Positions 34,780 through 43,434 of a DNA stretch of 64,000 nt are shown one piece after another. How positions within the stretch are numbered: the first letter of the stretch is position 1; every line of letters begins with the position of its first letter. The notes beneath the pieces are model-generated. The model was not told where the DNA came from. It saw only the letters and a program-made list of their open reading frames with translations, and did not search any database. Source of the stretch: Marinobacter persicus (GTDB taxonomy: Bacteria; Pseudomonadota; Gammaproteobacteria; Pseudomonadales; Oleiphilaceae); contig NZ_PTIV01000020.1 of NCBI RefSeq assembly GCF_002934325.1, positions 1 through 64,000 of the forward strand, read 5' to 3'. Position numbers and translations under genes: made by a program.

Positions 34780-37031
34780 CCCGAAGCAACCCGCTGAAAC
34801 TGTTGTTCTACCTGTGCCTGCTGATTGTGATTCTGCTGGTGGGCTACAAACTCTACCTGAATTTCTTCAAACAGGATTTCGAGGCCATCCACACCGAACA
34901 GGTGGAGCGCATCCACGAGCGTACCCCCCCAGGCTCGGCCATTCGTTTTGCGGTAGTGGGCAACATCAACAACTCAGTGGGTGTGTTTGAGAAGCGCATC
35001 ATCCCGAAGCTCAATGACAGTAGCCTGGATTTTCTCGTGTCCGCAGGCAATGCGGTGAGTGGTGGCGGTGAAGACAAATATCGGGCTCTGCAAGGCACGC
35101 TGAGCAACCTCAAAATGCCTTACCTCCTGACATTCGGCCCTCATGAGTATGAGGACTTCGGCAGCTTTCGGTTCTATGATCACTTCGGGCCACACTTCTT
35201 CAGCATCCGGACCGGCAATGCACGCCTGATTTTTCTGGACAGCACGGGTAAGACTCCATGGCAGTGGCAAATACGCTGGCTCAAGGATCTGTTGAGCCAG
35301 GACACCACCAACGCCCGCGTGCTGTTTATCGGACATCCGCCGATGAAACCCGAAAACCCGATGCCCTTCACCACCGACGACAGCTTCCTGCAACCCAAGG
35401 CCTTCCGCACTGCGCTGATGGAGTTGATAGAGACCCGAGACATCGACCTGGTGTTCTCCGCCAACCTGGCGATCTATGACGAAGAAACGGTAGGAGATAC
35501 CGGTTTCATCACCACCGGCGGCGCTGGTGGCCTGGTGCTGAATACAGAAAACAGTTTTTACCACTACGTGGAAGTGGGCATCTCGCCCGACGGCGAGGTG
35601 ACGCATCAACTGGTGCCAATGGAAATTGGCCAGCATCCCATACTGGAACGCCTGGAAGGCCTGTGGTTCTTTGTCTACTCGTTGTTTTATTCCGGCTTCC
35701 TAAACTTTATCCTGATTTTGTTTGCCTTCCTGGCGGCCACCATCAAGCTATACCAGATTATTTTCATCGGCAAGGACTACTACCCGGATTACGACCTGGA
35801 CCCGACCCCCTGGCTGGAAAAGCCCCTGCGGGTAGTCATGTTCACCAACAATTACCTGCCGTTCATTGGCGGCGTGCCGATCTCCATCGAACGTCTGAGA
35901 CGGGGCCTGGAACAACGGGGCGATGCCACCCTGGTGGTTGCCCCCCGATACAAGAACCAGCCGGAACGTGAGAAGTCCGTGGTCCGGGTGCCCTCCCTGC
36001 TCACCATGGGCAAGAACCGGGAATTCAGGATGGCCAATATTTTCCTGAGCCAGATCCGAAAACGGGTCCGGGTGTTCAAGCCCGACATTATTCATGTTCA
36101 CCATCCGTTCTGGCTTGGTAGCCTGGGCCTGTTCATGGCCCGGCGCCTGAAAGTGCCGGCTGTCTACACCTACCACACCCGGCTGGAGCACTACGCGCAC
36201 TTCGTGCCCCTGCCGGGCATGCTGTTCCGGAACCTGATTTCCCATACGCTGATCAAGTATTTTGGCAACCGGTGTGACGGGGTCATCGTGCCCACCTACT
36301 CCACCGAGGAATACCTGCGCATGATCGGTGTGACCACACCGGTATTCGTGCAGCCCACCGGCATTGAGTACGACCGTTTTCAGGCGGTGAGCGACGCAGA
36401 GGTGGCGACGTTGCGCGAGGAACTTGGGCTGACGGATGAGAAGGTGTTTGTGAGCGTGGCCCGCCTATCCAACGAAAAGAACATCGACTTCATGATCGAA
36501 GCCATTCACCGGCTGCGTCAGCAAACCAAGGTACCGTTCCGGTTCCTGATGATTGGCGATGGCCACCAGCGCGACCGGCTGCAAAAGAAGATTGAAGAAC
36601 TGGGGCTGGAATCCTGTTTCCAACTGGTGGGGGCCATAAAACCGGATGAGATGGCAGTCTGGTACAACCTGGGCCACGCCTTCCTGTTCGCTTCCAAGTC
36701 CGAAACTCAGGGCATGGTCATCCTTGAGGCCATGTCCGCCGGGCTGCCGGTAGTAGCGGTGCGCTCCTCCGGTATCGAAGACGTGGTGCGCGATGGCTAC
36801 AACGGCTTCAAGACGCCGGAAAATCAGGGCCAGTGGGTCGCGCGGGCACAGGAGCTGCTGGAAAACGACGGGCTGCGCAAACAGTTCTCCGACAAGGCTC
36901 GGGCGTTTGCTGCCGACTATTCGGTGGAGCAGTTCGCCAAGGACGTCCACGGCATCTATGCCACCACCCTGGCGGCTTATGAGAAACGTGCGCAAACCAC
37001 TTATGCCGAAAGATTGGGGCGCTCTAATTAA
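34776..37031 (+). CDS. Membrane-anchored degenerate metallophosphatase fused to GT4 glycosyltransferase
   Basis: A 751-residue fusion. An N-terminal transmembrane helix (about 8-28) leads to a calcineurin-like phosphatase fold (about 55-285) whose metal motifs are altered: VGNINN in place of GDxH, SAGNAV in place of GD, FGPHE in place of GNHE, and FSANLAIY in place of GHxH. A second hydrophobic segment (FVYSLFYSGFLNFILILFAF, about 300-325) is followed by a complete GT4 glycosyltransferase (about 345-745). This part has GGVPISIERL, IHVHHPFWLG, TYHTRLEHYAHF and the E-x7-E motif ETQGMVILEAMSAGLPVVA. The closest known enzymes by motif are lipid-directed alpha-glycosyltransferases such as glucosyl-diacylglycerol synthases. 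It is coupled to the upstream flippase-like gene, which suggests glycolipid synthesis at the inner membrane (inference). Confidence 0.82.
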   Translation: MTRSNPLKLLFYLCLLIVILLVGYKLYLNFFKQDFEAIHTEQVERIHERTPPGSAIRFAVVGNINNSVGVFEKRIIPKLNDSSLDFLVSAGNAVSGGGEDKYRALQGTLSNLKMPYLLTFGPHEYEDFGSFRFYDHFGPHFFSIRTGNARLIFLDSTGKTPWQWQIRWLKDLLSQDTTNARVLFIGHPPMKPENPMPFTTDDSFLQPKAFRTALMELIETRDIDLVFSANLAIYDEETVGDTGFITTGGAGGLVLNTENSFYHYVEVGISPDGEVTHQLVPMEIGQHPILERLEGLWFFVYSLFYSGFLNFILILFAFLAATIKLYQIIFIGKDYYPDYDLDPTPWLEKPLRVVMFTNNYLPFIGGVPISIERLRRGLEQRGDATLVVAPRYKNQPEREKSVVRVPSLLTMGKNREFRMANIFLSQIRKRVRVFKPDIIHVHHPFWLGSLGLFMARRLKVPAVYTYHTRLEHYAHFVPLPGMLFRNLISHTLIKYFGNRCDGVIVPTYSTEEYLRMIGVTTPVFVQPTGIEYDRFQAVSDAEVATLREELGLTDEKVFVSVARLSNEKNIDFMIEAIHRLRQQTKVPFRFLMIGDGHQRDRLQKKIEELGLESCFQLVGAIKPDEMAVWYNLGHAFLFASKSETQGMVILEAMSAGLPVVAVRSSGIEDVVRDGYNGFKTPENQGQWVARAQELLENDGLRKQFSDKARAFAADYSVEQFAKDVHGIYATTLAAYEKRAQTTYAERLGRSN

Positions 37032-37066
37032 TCGGTTTACACTGGAAAAACGTAAAGAGTTATAGC

Positions 37067-37256
37067 GTGAAGGCGTGGGTGGGCTTTCCAAAAATTTTGA
37101 GGGCCAAGGATGGCCCGAAATAAGCGCACATGGGTGAGGCAAGCGTCTATGAAGCGAAGCTTCATGCGCAGCTGAACGACAGCAATCCATGATTGCTGGC
37201 CGGACCCGCCTGCGGGTGCTTGTAGCGGTTTTTGGAAAGCCCACCCACGCCTTCAC
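37067..37256. repeat. Intergenic foldback element A (long form)
   Basis: A perfect 28-bp inverted repeat (37067-37094 with 37229-37256) encloses a core made of further small hairpins. These are GGGCCA/TGGCCC at 37102-37117, ATGAAGC/GCTTCAT, CAGCAATC/GATTGCTG and ACCCGC/GCGGGT. The core is nearly the same as in element D at 55.5 kb, but the outer arms are unrelated in sequence while still perfectly complementary to each other. It fills the gap between the glycosyltransferase fusion and the DUF523 gene, which run in the same direction. Confidence 0.9.
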
Positions 37257-37294
37257 AGGCACCCAAAGCCCGTTTCTGTGAGGTGGAGAACGCT

Positions 37295-38242
37295 GTGACC
37301 GGTATCCCTGTTGGCATCAGCAGCTGTTTGCTGGGTAAGGAAGTGCGCCACGATGGTGGCCACAAACATTCGCGCTATTGCACGCAAGTGCTGGCGAAAC
37401 ACTTTGATTTCCGGCCAATCTGCCCGGAACTGGAAGCTGGCCTGGGTGTGCCCCGACCGACCATCCATCTACGCAAGTACCCCGAGGGCATGCGCCTGAT
37501 CGAAACCAGCGGCGCGGCGGACCACACCGACGAAATGCGCGGGTTCATCGACGAGGTGATGCCGACACTGGGCAACCTGCGCGGTTACATCCTGATGAAG
37601 AAATCGCCCACCTGCGGCATGGAACGCATCAAGGTGTACACGGAAAAGGGCAACCACATCGACAACACCGGCGTGGGCCTGTTTGCCGAAGCGCTCATGA
37701 AAGCCTATCCGCTGATGCCGGTGGAAGAGGAAGGCCGACTGAACGACAGCATGCTGCGGGAAAACTTTATCGAGCGGGTGTTTGCCTATGATGACTGGCT
37801 GCAGAACGTGGCGGGTGAAAACCTGACCAAGCAGGCGCTGATTGAATTCCATACCCGCCACAAGTTCACACTGATGGCGCATTCGGAGAAGATCTACCGC
37901 CAGCTCGGGCCGCTATTGGCCGATCTGAAGTCGGAACCGTTGGAAGACATTGCCGATCGCTACATCCACCTGTTCATGGAGGCCATGAGCCATAGGGTGA
38001 GCCGGGGCTCCCACGTGAACGCCATGCAGCATCTGCTGGGCTACCTGAAAGATGGCATGTCCGGCGAGGAAAAATCCGTGTTGCTGGAGCAGGTTGAAGC
38101 CTATCGCCGGGGTGAGGTGCCGCTGGTGGTGCCGATGACACTGCTGCGACTGGCCCAGCGCAAGGAGCCGGCGGATTACCTGACGATCCAGAAGTACCTG
38201 ACGCCCTATCCGGATGAACTGGGGCTTCGTAACAACGTCTAA
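37295..38242 (+). CDS. DUF523/DUF1722 (YbgA-like) protein
   Basis: A 315-residue two-domain protein. The N-terminal DUF523 part shows GISSCLLGKEVRHDGGHKHS and the second cysteine motif KKSPTCGMERIKVY, a pattern suggesting a metal or iron-sulfur site. The C-terminal DUF1722 (YbgA) part includes FHTRHKFTLMAHSEKIYRQL and ends in RKEPADYLTIQKYLTPYPDEL. DUF523/YbgA proteins are often encoded near photolyase genes in other bacteria and have been linked to thiouracil desulfuration; the role here is not known. GTG 37295 is preferred because GGAG lies six bases upstream and homologues start near this residue. Confidence 0.85.
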   Translation: MTGIPVGISSCLLGKEVRHDGGHKHSRYCTQVLAKHFDFRPICPELEAGLGVPRPTIHLRKYPEGMRLIETSGAADHTDEMRGFIDEVMPTLGNLRGYILMKKSPTCGMERIKVYTEKGNHIDNTGVGLFAEALMKAYPLMPVEEEGRLNDSMLRENFIERVFAYDDWLQNVAGENLTKQALIEFHTRHKFTLMAHSEKIYRQLGPLLADLKSEPLEDIADRYIHLFMEAMSHRVSRGSHVNAMQHLLGYLKDGMSGEEKSVLLEQVEAYRRGEVPLVVPMTLLRLAQRKEPADYLTIQKYLTPYPDELGLRNNV

Positions 38243-38248
38243 CCGACC

Positions 38249-38282
38249 GGCATAGGGCCCAATACTTCCGGGGCCCTATGCC
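38249..38282. terminator. Bidirectional hairpin between convergent genes
   Basis: A 12-bp perfect stem, GGCATAGGGCCC with GGGCCCTATGCC, around a 10-base loop lies between the stop of the DUF523 gene and the stop of trhO. The genes converge, so it can serve both. Neither side has a strong T run. Confidence 0.7.
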
Positions 38283-38311
38283 TGGTCTGCCCATGACGGG
38301 ATTACGCTCGA

Positions 38312-39319
38312 TTACTCCGTAGTGGTCTCGCCCTGCAGGCTCTTCCGTGTCTGCTCCTGCTGCCGGGCTTTTTTCCGCGCCTTGCGCTCGGCAATGATTC
38401 TTGCAGCCTCGCCGCCCACGTGGGTTTCCCCTCGGGCTTCGGCCAGCCGCATCTGGTGTTCGCGCTCCCGGAAACGGGCTTTCTGCTCTTCGGTCAGTGA
38501 CTCAATGCACTGATGGCAGCTGACGCCCTGCTCGTATTCCGGGCGCTGTTTGTCGGCTTCGGTGATCGGCCGGCGGCAGGCGTGGCACTGGTCGTAATCG
38601 CCCCGCTCCAGCCGGTGATTTACGGTTACCCGGTCATCAAAGACAAAGCACTCGCCCTGCCACAGGGTCTGCTCTTCGGGCACGTCTTCCAGGTATTTCA
38701 GGATGCCGCCCTTGAGGTGGTACACCTCATCAAAACCCTGTTCTTTCAGAAACGCCGTGGATTTTTCGCAGCGGATACCGCCGGTGCAGAACATGGCGAC
38801 TTTCTTGTGCTTCTGCGGGTCCAGGTTTTCCTTCACGTACTCCGGGAATTCCCGGAACGTATCGGTGGCCGGGTTCACGGCGTTTTTGAAGGTGCCAATT
38901 TCCACTTCATACTGGTTGCGGGTGTCCACCAGCAGCACTTCGGGATCGGAGATCAGGTCGTTCCAGTCCTTGGGGTCAACGTAGGTGCCCACCACGCGTT
39001 TGGGGTCGATGCCCTCCACGCCCATGGTGACGATCTCTTTCTTGAGTTTGACCTTGGTGCGTTTGAACGGCTGGATGTCGACGAAGGACTCTTTGTAGTC
39101 GATGCCGTTGAACCGTTCGTCGCTGGCGATCCAGTGTTTGACGGCATCGATGCCTTCGCGACTGCCGGCGATGGTGCCGTTGATGCCTTCACGGGCCAGC
39201 AACAGGGTGCCGTGCACGTCGTTTTCCAGCATCAGGTTCAGCAGCGGCTGGCGCAGCTGTTTGTAGTCGTTCAGGACTGCGAATTTGTACATGGCGCAGA
39301 CCACAACGTTGTTGCTCAT
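38312..39319 (-). CDS. trhO: tRNA uridine(34) hydroxylase TrhO
   Basis: A 335-residue rhodanese-type protein (formerly YceA) that hydroxylates uridine 34 of tRNA to give 5-hydroxyuridine. The N-terminal acylphosphatase-like domain ([38 protein letters not shown]) precedes a rhodanese domain with [16 protein letters not shown] and the catalytic cysteine in [13 protein letters not shown] four-cysteine zinc-like segment ([19 protein letters not shown]) and a basic tail follow. ATG 39319 is used because an AGGAGAAC site precedes it; the longer frame reads into non-coding sequence. It is downstream of foldback element B. Confidence 0.96.
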   Translation of the reverse strand: MSNNVVVCAMYKFAVLNDYKQLRQPLLNLMLENDVHGTLLLAREGINGTIAGSREGIDAVKHWIASDERFNGIDYKESFVDIQPFKRTKVKLKKEIVTMGVEGIDPKRVVGTYVDPKDWNDLISDPEVLLVDTRNQYEVEIGTFKNAVNPATDTFREFPEYVKENLDPQKHKKVAMFCTGGIRCEKSTAFLKEQGFDEVYHLKGGILKYLEDVPEEQTLWQGECFVFDDRVTVNHRLERGDYDQCHACRRPITEADKQRPEYEQGVSCHQCIESLTEEQKARFREREHQMRLAEARGETHVGGEAARIIAERKARKKARQQEQTRKSLQGETTTE

Positions 39320-39453
39320 AGTGTTCTCCTGCGGGCCGGAACGTAAATCCGGAGCATGATTTGGGGAGCGGGAGTTTACCCAAGTGTGGGGTGGTTTCAA
39401 ATGAGGGGTGGCCGCAGACTCTCTTATCCGGAGCATCCTTTGCGCCTCAGTGC

Positions 39454-39627
39454 GGGGTGGCTTTCCGAAAGACGCTGTAAATACATCCCTGTACGCTTCT
39501 CTCCGCCCTTCAGCGCTTATTGCTCCTGCGTCGCGCTGAAGGTCCTGGGCTGGCCGTCCTTGGCCAGCCCGTGAAGAGCTAGTCGCTCTTCACCCATGGC
39601 TACGAAGACTTTTGGGAGGCCCACCCC
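39454..39627. repeat. Intergenic foldback element B (variant with three strong hairpins)
   Basis: Imperfect outer arms (39454-39471 with 39609-39627, about 15 matching pairs) enclose a core beginning TACATCCCTGTACGCTTCTC, which is related to the core of elements C and E. Three perfect hairpins follow: CCTTCAGCGC/GCGCTGAAGG (39507-39516 with 39533-39542), GGGCTGGCC/GGCCAGCCC (39547-39570) and GTGAAGAGC/GCTCTTCAC (39571-39593). It fills most of the 341-base gap between the DsbA-like gene and trhO, both on the minus strand. Confidence 0.8.
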
Positions 39628-39660
39628 GTCCAGCTGCTCACGGTTCAGTTGCCTAAGAAC

Positions 39661-40386
39661 TTACTCCGCTTTATCTAACTCTCTTTCCACAACCGCCGAC
39701 AACTGCCCCCAGCCGGGCCGGGTCAGCCGAATGTTGTCGACCATCACAGTCGGCGTGCTCATCACCCGCAACTGCCGGGCCACCTGCGCACTCTGCTCGA
39801 TGTCTTCACGGTGCAGTTCGGTGTTCATGCAGCGTTGGAAGCGACGTTCGTTCAGCCCCAGCTCATTGGCGTAGCGGGTGAAGATCGGCAGCGGGTCGCC
39901 GGCGTCGTTCCATTCGATCTGGGCCGCAAAAAGTTTGTCGTGCATGCCCCAGTAGCTGTCCTGGTCACCCGCGCAGCGGGCGGCCATGGCTGCTGGCATG
40001 GCGTTCTGGTGTTGTTGTAGGGGCAGATCGAAGTACACGAAGCGTACCTGACCATTTGCCACGTATTCCCGCTTCAGGCGCTGGCTGACTTCAGCGAAAT
40101 TGGCGCAGCCGGGGCACTGGTAGTCGGCGAATTCACGTACGACCACCGGTGCTTCTTCCGGGCCGATGGAGACGCCATACCGGTCCATTTCCTCGGGGAA
40201 CGGTGGAGTATCCGGGCCGGCCACCGGCAAAGCCTCGTCATCGGGGGTGGGAGGCTTGGTCAGGATGTACAGCCCGGTCATGATCAAAGCCACCAGGGCA
40301 GCGGCGCCTACCAGCTTGGGGGCCAGGCTGCGGTTTCGTCTGGAGGATGGTGTTCCCGTCTGTTTCCTGCGTTTTGCTTCACCCAT
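39661..40386 (-). CDS. Membrane-anchored DsbA-family thioredoxin-fold protein
   Basis: A 241-residue protein starting MGEAKRRKQTG, with a basic cytoplasmic N-terminus, one transmembrane helix (LVGAAALVALIMTGLYIL, about residues 25-43) and a periplasmic DsbA-like thioredoxin fold. The active site is CPGC in FADYQCPGCANFAEV, and the cis-proline loop is MSTPTVMVDN. It probably oxidises or isomerises disulfides of exported proteins. ATG 40386 follows AGGAG with a six-base spacer and overlaps the acpH stop by eight bases, so the two are translationally coupled. Confidence 0.9.
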   Translation of the reverse strand: MGEAKRRKQTGTPSSRRNRSLAPKLVGAAALVALIMTGLYILTKPPTPDDEALPVAGPDTPPFPEEMDRYGVSIGPEEAPVVVREFADYQCPGCANFAEVSQRLKREYVANGQVRFVYFDLPLQQHQNAMPAAMAARCAGDQDSYWGMHDKLFAAQIEWNDAGDPLPIFTRYANELGLNERRFQRCMNTELHREDIEQSAQVARQLRVMSTPTVMVDNIRLTRPGWGQLSAVVERELDKAE

Positions 40387-40957
40387 GATGCTCTCCTGCA
40401 AAGTGTTTTAGCTCGGGGAAGAAGACCAGGAAGTTGGCTTCAAGTTCTTCCTCGTGCTCGTAAATTTCCTCAATCATACCGTCAAAACGGTTGGCAAAGC
40501 GTATGCGACTGGCCACCCGGTCCAGGGCATGGCCGATGCTGTCCAGGCTCTGGTAGGCGCCAAACCAGTCGCCGGCCACCATGCGCCGGGTGACCCGGGC
40601 CATGGTTTCGGGCATCAGGTGTTCGTAGTTCTCAAACTCACCATAGACCTGCTGGATGAACCTATCACGGTCGGTTTCGGCAAACCGGCACCAGTGGCGC
40701 AGCAGGTAGTGGTCGTACAGGATGTCCAGCGCCACGCCTGCAAAACGGCGGCGGCGCTGGGAGAACAGGCGTTTGCTGTCGAGTACTGCTGGATGGCTGT
40801 CGGTAAAACTGTCCACGGCTCGATGGTGATGAACGCCGTGAACGATTTCATCCGGGTAGGTGGACAGGTCTACTCCGCGCACAAAATCACCCATCACGCT
40901 GCCAACTCGAGCTTCCGGTGAATCCGGCGCCAGGAACAGATGGGCCAGGTGGTTCAT
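40379..40957 (-). CDS. acpH: Acyl carrier protein phosphodiesterase AcpH
   Basis: A 192-residue member of the HD-type AcpH family, which removes the 4'-phosphopantetheine group from holo-ACP. MNHLAHLFLAPDSPEARVGS, VMGDFVRGVDL, VHGVHHHRAVDSFTDSHPAV and VALDILYDHYLLRHWCRF carry the conserved histidine/aspartate metal-binding residues. It is the first gene of a minus-strand pair with the DsbA-like gene and is divergent from the small DUF6435 gene. Confidence 0.95.
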   Translation of the reverse strand: MNHLAHLFLAPDSPEARVGSVMGDFVRGVDLSTYPDEIVHGVHHHRAVDSFTDSHPAVLDSKRLFSQRRRRFAGVALDILYDHYLLRHWCRFAETDRDRFIQQVYGEFENYEHLMPETMARVTRRMVAGDWFGAYQSLDSIGHALDRVASRIRFANRFDGMIEEIYEHEEELEANFLVFFPELKHFAGEHHG

Positions 40958-41038
40958 AGCTATACCCTGATTGGTGGGTGAACTCTGGCTGTGTGTTTGC
41001 GTATACCCATTTACACTTTAGCAACACAGGCCATGATC

Positions 41039-41215
41039 ATGTTTGGTTTTCTGAAAGGCGACCCAGAGAAGAAACTTCGCAAAGCCTATGAAAGTAAGCT
41101 TGCAGAAGCGTTACATGCGCAGCGTAATGGCGATCTTCGCACCCATGGCACCCTGATGGAAGAAGCCGAAAAACTGTACGCCGAGATACGGGAACTGGAG
41201 CAAAAGAAATCGTGA
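41039..41215 (+). CDS. Small DUF6435-family protein
   Basis: A 58-residue cytoplasmic protein starting MFGFLKGDPEKKLRKAYESK and continuing with ALHAQRNGDLRTHG, a pattern I recall from the DUF6435 family of short charged helical proteins. The ATG at 41039 has AGG eight bases upstream; an ATG at 41033 is the alternative. The predicted structure is two amphipathic helices. The function is unknown. Confidence 0.75.
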   Translation: MFGFLKGDPEKKLRKAYESKLAEALHAQRNGDLRTHGTLMEEAEKLYAEIRELEQKKS

Positions 41216-41238
41216 CCCCGCGCAACTATCGCGGGGTC
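41214..41238. terminator. Bidirectional terminator hairpin
   Basis: A 9-bp perfect stem, GACCCCGCG with CGCGGGGTC, around a 7-base loop overlaps the end of the DUF6435 gene and lies just before the stop of the convergent cbpM gene. It can terminate both transcripts. Confidence 0.7.
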
Positions 41239-41250
41239 GGTTGACGGCCA

Positions 41251-41595
41251 TCACTCGCCGGTAAGGTGCCTCAGCCGCTGCTCCAGGCGGGCCATGTCCC
41301 GGCGCATGGCGTTCACTTCATCCAGCAAATCCAGTGACAGGGCCAGGCCCGGCAGGTTCAGGTTCAGATCCCTCTGCAGGCGCATGGCCTTTTGCAGCCG
41401 GCTCAGCGCCGCCACGTCGAACTGCCATTGCAGGGCTTCCTCTGCCTCTTCCACCGGAGCGATGATCCCATAATCCACCAGTTTGATGATGAACTCGGCG
41501 TGACAGTCACCGCGCTCGCACACTTCGCGCAGGGTGAAGGTGCTGCCATTATTGTCCAGGACTTCCACGGTCAGTGTCGTATTATGCTTCGTCAT
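41251..41595 (-). CDS. cbpM: Chaperone modulator CbpM
   Basis: A 114-residue MerR-fold-like modulator that binds and inhibits the J-domain of CbpA. Typical stretches are LTVEVLDNNGSTFTLREVCE, then HAEFIIKLVDYGIIAPVE and LQKAMRLQRDLNLNLPGLAL with the C-terminal helix DLLDEVNAMRRDMARLEQRL. ATG 41595 is chosen over an upstream GTG because GGGAG lies eight bases before it. It is directly downstream of cbpA, the standard order. Confidence 0.93.
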   Translation of the reverse strand: MTKHNTTLTVEVLDNNGSTFTLREVCERGDCHAEFIIKLVDYGIIAPVEEAEEALQWQFDVAALSRLQKAMRLQRDLNLNLPGLALSLDLLDEVNAMRRDMARLEQRLRHLTGE

Positions 41596-41606
41596 GGCTT
41601 GCTCCC

Positions 41607-42581
41607 TCACACGTGCAGTTTGCTACGTGGATTGAAGTTCTTCTCAAGCTCGGCCAGCTGCTCGTAGAGCTTTTCCGCCTCGGGGTTATGCTGCTCCGGC
41701 ATGGCCACCTGCAGCACGATGATCTGGTCGCCCGGGTGTTTGCCGGGGAAGCCCTTGCCCTTGAGCCGAAGTTTGCGGCCACTGGTGGAGCCCTTGGGCA
41801 CTTTTACGTTCACCTTGCCACTCACCGTTGGCGCCGTGACAGTAGCACCCAACGCGGCCTCCCAGGGGGCAATGGGCAGGGTGAGCATGACATCACGGCC
41901 TTCCACGGTGAAGTGCGGGTGCGGAGCCAGTTCCACTTCAATGAACAGGTCACCGGCTTCACCCCCGCCAACACCTGGCGCGCCCTGGCCTTTGAGGCGG
42001 ATGTGCTGGCCTTCGCGCATGCCGGCCGGGATTTTCACTTTCAGGGTTTTCTGGCGCGGCATCACGCGGCCATGCTGATCGGCCTCCTGAACGGTGAACG
42101 AAACCTGCTTCTCGCAGCCGTTAATGGCCTCTTCCAGGAACAGGGCCAGTTTCGCGTGTACATCTTCCCCACGCATGCGCATGTTCTGACGGAAACCACC
42201 ACCGCCGAAGCCGGTGCCAGAAAAGCCGCCGTGCCGGCCGCCGCCAAAGATTTCCTCAAAGAAATCGCTGAATTGCCGGGCGTCGGCCTCCGTGTAACCG
42301 CCGCCACCAAAGCCCGAAGCGCTCTGCCAGCCCGGGGGCGGCTGGAAGGAGCCATCGTCGCGGGCGCCGTATTTGCGCAGTTGATCGTATTCAGCGCGTT
42401 TTTCGGGGTCTTTCAGTACCTCATAGGCTTCACCGACTTCCTTGAACTTGTCACTGGCGTTCTCCTCCTTGCTGACATCCGGGTGGTACTTGCGCGCCAG
42501 CTTGCGATAGGCCTTCTTGATCTCTTCGGGCGTGGCGGATTCGCTCACCCCCAGGGCGGCGTAATAATCCTTGAAGTCCAT
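41607..42581 (-). CDS. cbpA: DnaJ-class chaperone CbpA
   Basis: A 324-residue Hsp40. The J-domain (residues 1-70) has the HPD motif in [15 protein letters not shown], which stimulates DnaK ATPase. A glycine/phenylalanine-rich linker (about 85-130) is followed by the two C-terminal substrate-binding domains, with [20 protein letters not shown] and [15 protein letters not shown]. No zinc-finger domain is present, which distinguishes CbpA from DnaJ. GAGGAG precedes ATG 42581. The gap to the DUF3348 gene on its right holds divergent promoters; TTGTAA and AATATA boxes, 17 bases apart, are weak cbpA candidates. Confidence 0.96.
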   Translation of the reverse strand: MDFKDYYAALGVSESATPEEIKKAYRKLARKYHPDVSKEENASDKFKEVGEAYEVLKDPEKRAEYDQLRKYGARDDGSFQPPPGWQSASGFGGGGYTEADARQFSDFFEEIFGGGRHGGFSGTGFGGGGFRQNMRMRGEDVHAKLALFLEEAINGCEKQVSFTVQEADQHGRVMPRQKTLKVKIPAGMREGQHIRLKGQGAPGVGGGEAGDLFIEVELAPHPHFTVEGRDVMLTLPIAPWEAALGATVTAPTVSGKVNVKVPKGSTSGRKLRLKGKGFPGKHPGDQIIVLQVAMPEQHNPEAEKLYEQLAELEKNFNPRSKLHV

Positions 42582-42777
42582 GGCACTCCTCGCAGGTGAT
42601 CAAATATCAATCTCTGTCTACCTATATTTGACGCTGCCGGGAAAATTACAAGGGAGCCCGTCTTTCCGCTGGCAGGTTCGGGAACCTCTGTCCGCCTTTC
42701 CGACATTATCATTAGCCCGGGATAGCCAGTAGAATAGCCGCCTTTGCGTTCCAGAAACGTTGGGAATTTCATCCGCT

Positions 42778-43434
42778 GTGACCACCAATCATTCACCGCA
42801 AAGCTGGCTTCTACAGCAACTGCCCCGTTCACCGGACATTGGCAACCTGCCCTGTCTTGCTGAGCGTCTGGGCCGCCTGTTCGGTCTGGGCGACACCATG
42901 ACGCTGGATGCAGCCATCGCCTGGCGCTCACGGTGCCCGGGCAGCCCGCAACCGGCGGTGATCGAGCGACTGACCGAAGAACTGGCGACCAGCCGCAGGG
43001 CTCTGATCCGGCGGATCGAAGACTGGGCCGGTGACGTCACCTTTGACGACGAACCGACATTCGAGCCCTTGCAGAATGCCTGGCTCGGTGTGCAGCGGAA
43101 AGTGGCCGCCGCCAGTCGGCAACTGCGAGACAAGGTGCGCAAAGCCATGAAAGATCAGAACCCGGCACTGGCACACCTGGCCGAGCTGGATTCGGTTTTC
43201 GACCACGCCATGGCCAGCTACACCAGCCAGTGTTTCGCCACCGTTCCCAAAGAACTGGAGCAGCGATTCCAGACACTGAAAGACGCCGACAGCCCAACAC
43301 CCGACAACAATGACTGGCTCCACCGTTACTGCCAGGAAGCGCAGAATCTGTTGCTCGCCGAACTGGACGTTCGGCTGGAACCGATATTGGGGTTGCTGGA
43401 GGCCTGTCATAACGAAGTGAGTGAATATTCATGA
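42778..43434 (+). CDS. DUF3348 protein, ZorF-like first gene of a Zorya type III-like cluster
   Basis: A cytoplasmic, mostly helical protein of about 218 residues that fits the DUF3348 family. It has LLQQLPRSPDIGNLPCLAER, LGRLFGLGDTMTLDAAIAWR and a VQRKVAAASRQLRDKVRKA helix. No enzymatic motif is visible. The start is uncertain: GTG 42778 is proposed, with only a distant GGGA upstream, and a TTG at 42760 is the alternative. It overlaps the next gene by four bases (ATGA). The gene order DUF3348, MotA-like, MotB-like and DUF2894 is what I recall as type III Zorya, in which the DUF3348 protein is called ZorF; that label rests on memory and gene order. Confidence 0.75.
   Translation: MTTNHSPQSWLLQQLPRSPDIGNLPCLAERLGRLFGLGDTMTLDAAIAWRSRCPGSPQPAVIERLTEELATSRRALIRRIEDWAGDVTFDDEPTFEPLQNAWLGVQRKVAAASRQLRDKVRKAMKDQNPALAHLAELDSVFDHAMASYTSQCFATVPKELEQRFQTLKDADSPTPDNNDWLHRYCQEAQNLLLAELDVRLEPILGLLEACHNEVSEYS

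Noticed and set aside
37067-37256. Integron attC recombination site
   Set aside because: attC sites have conserved outer ends with RYYYAAC-type cores and variable centres; here the arms are copy-specific and the centre is conserved, and no integrase or cassette array is present.
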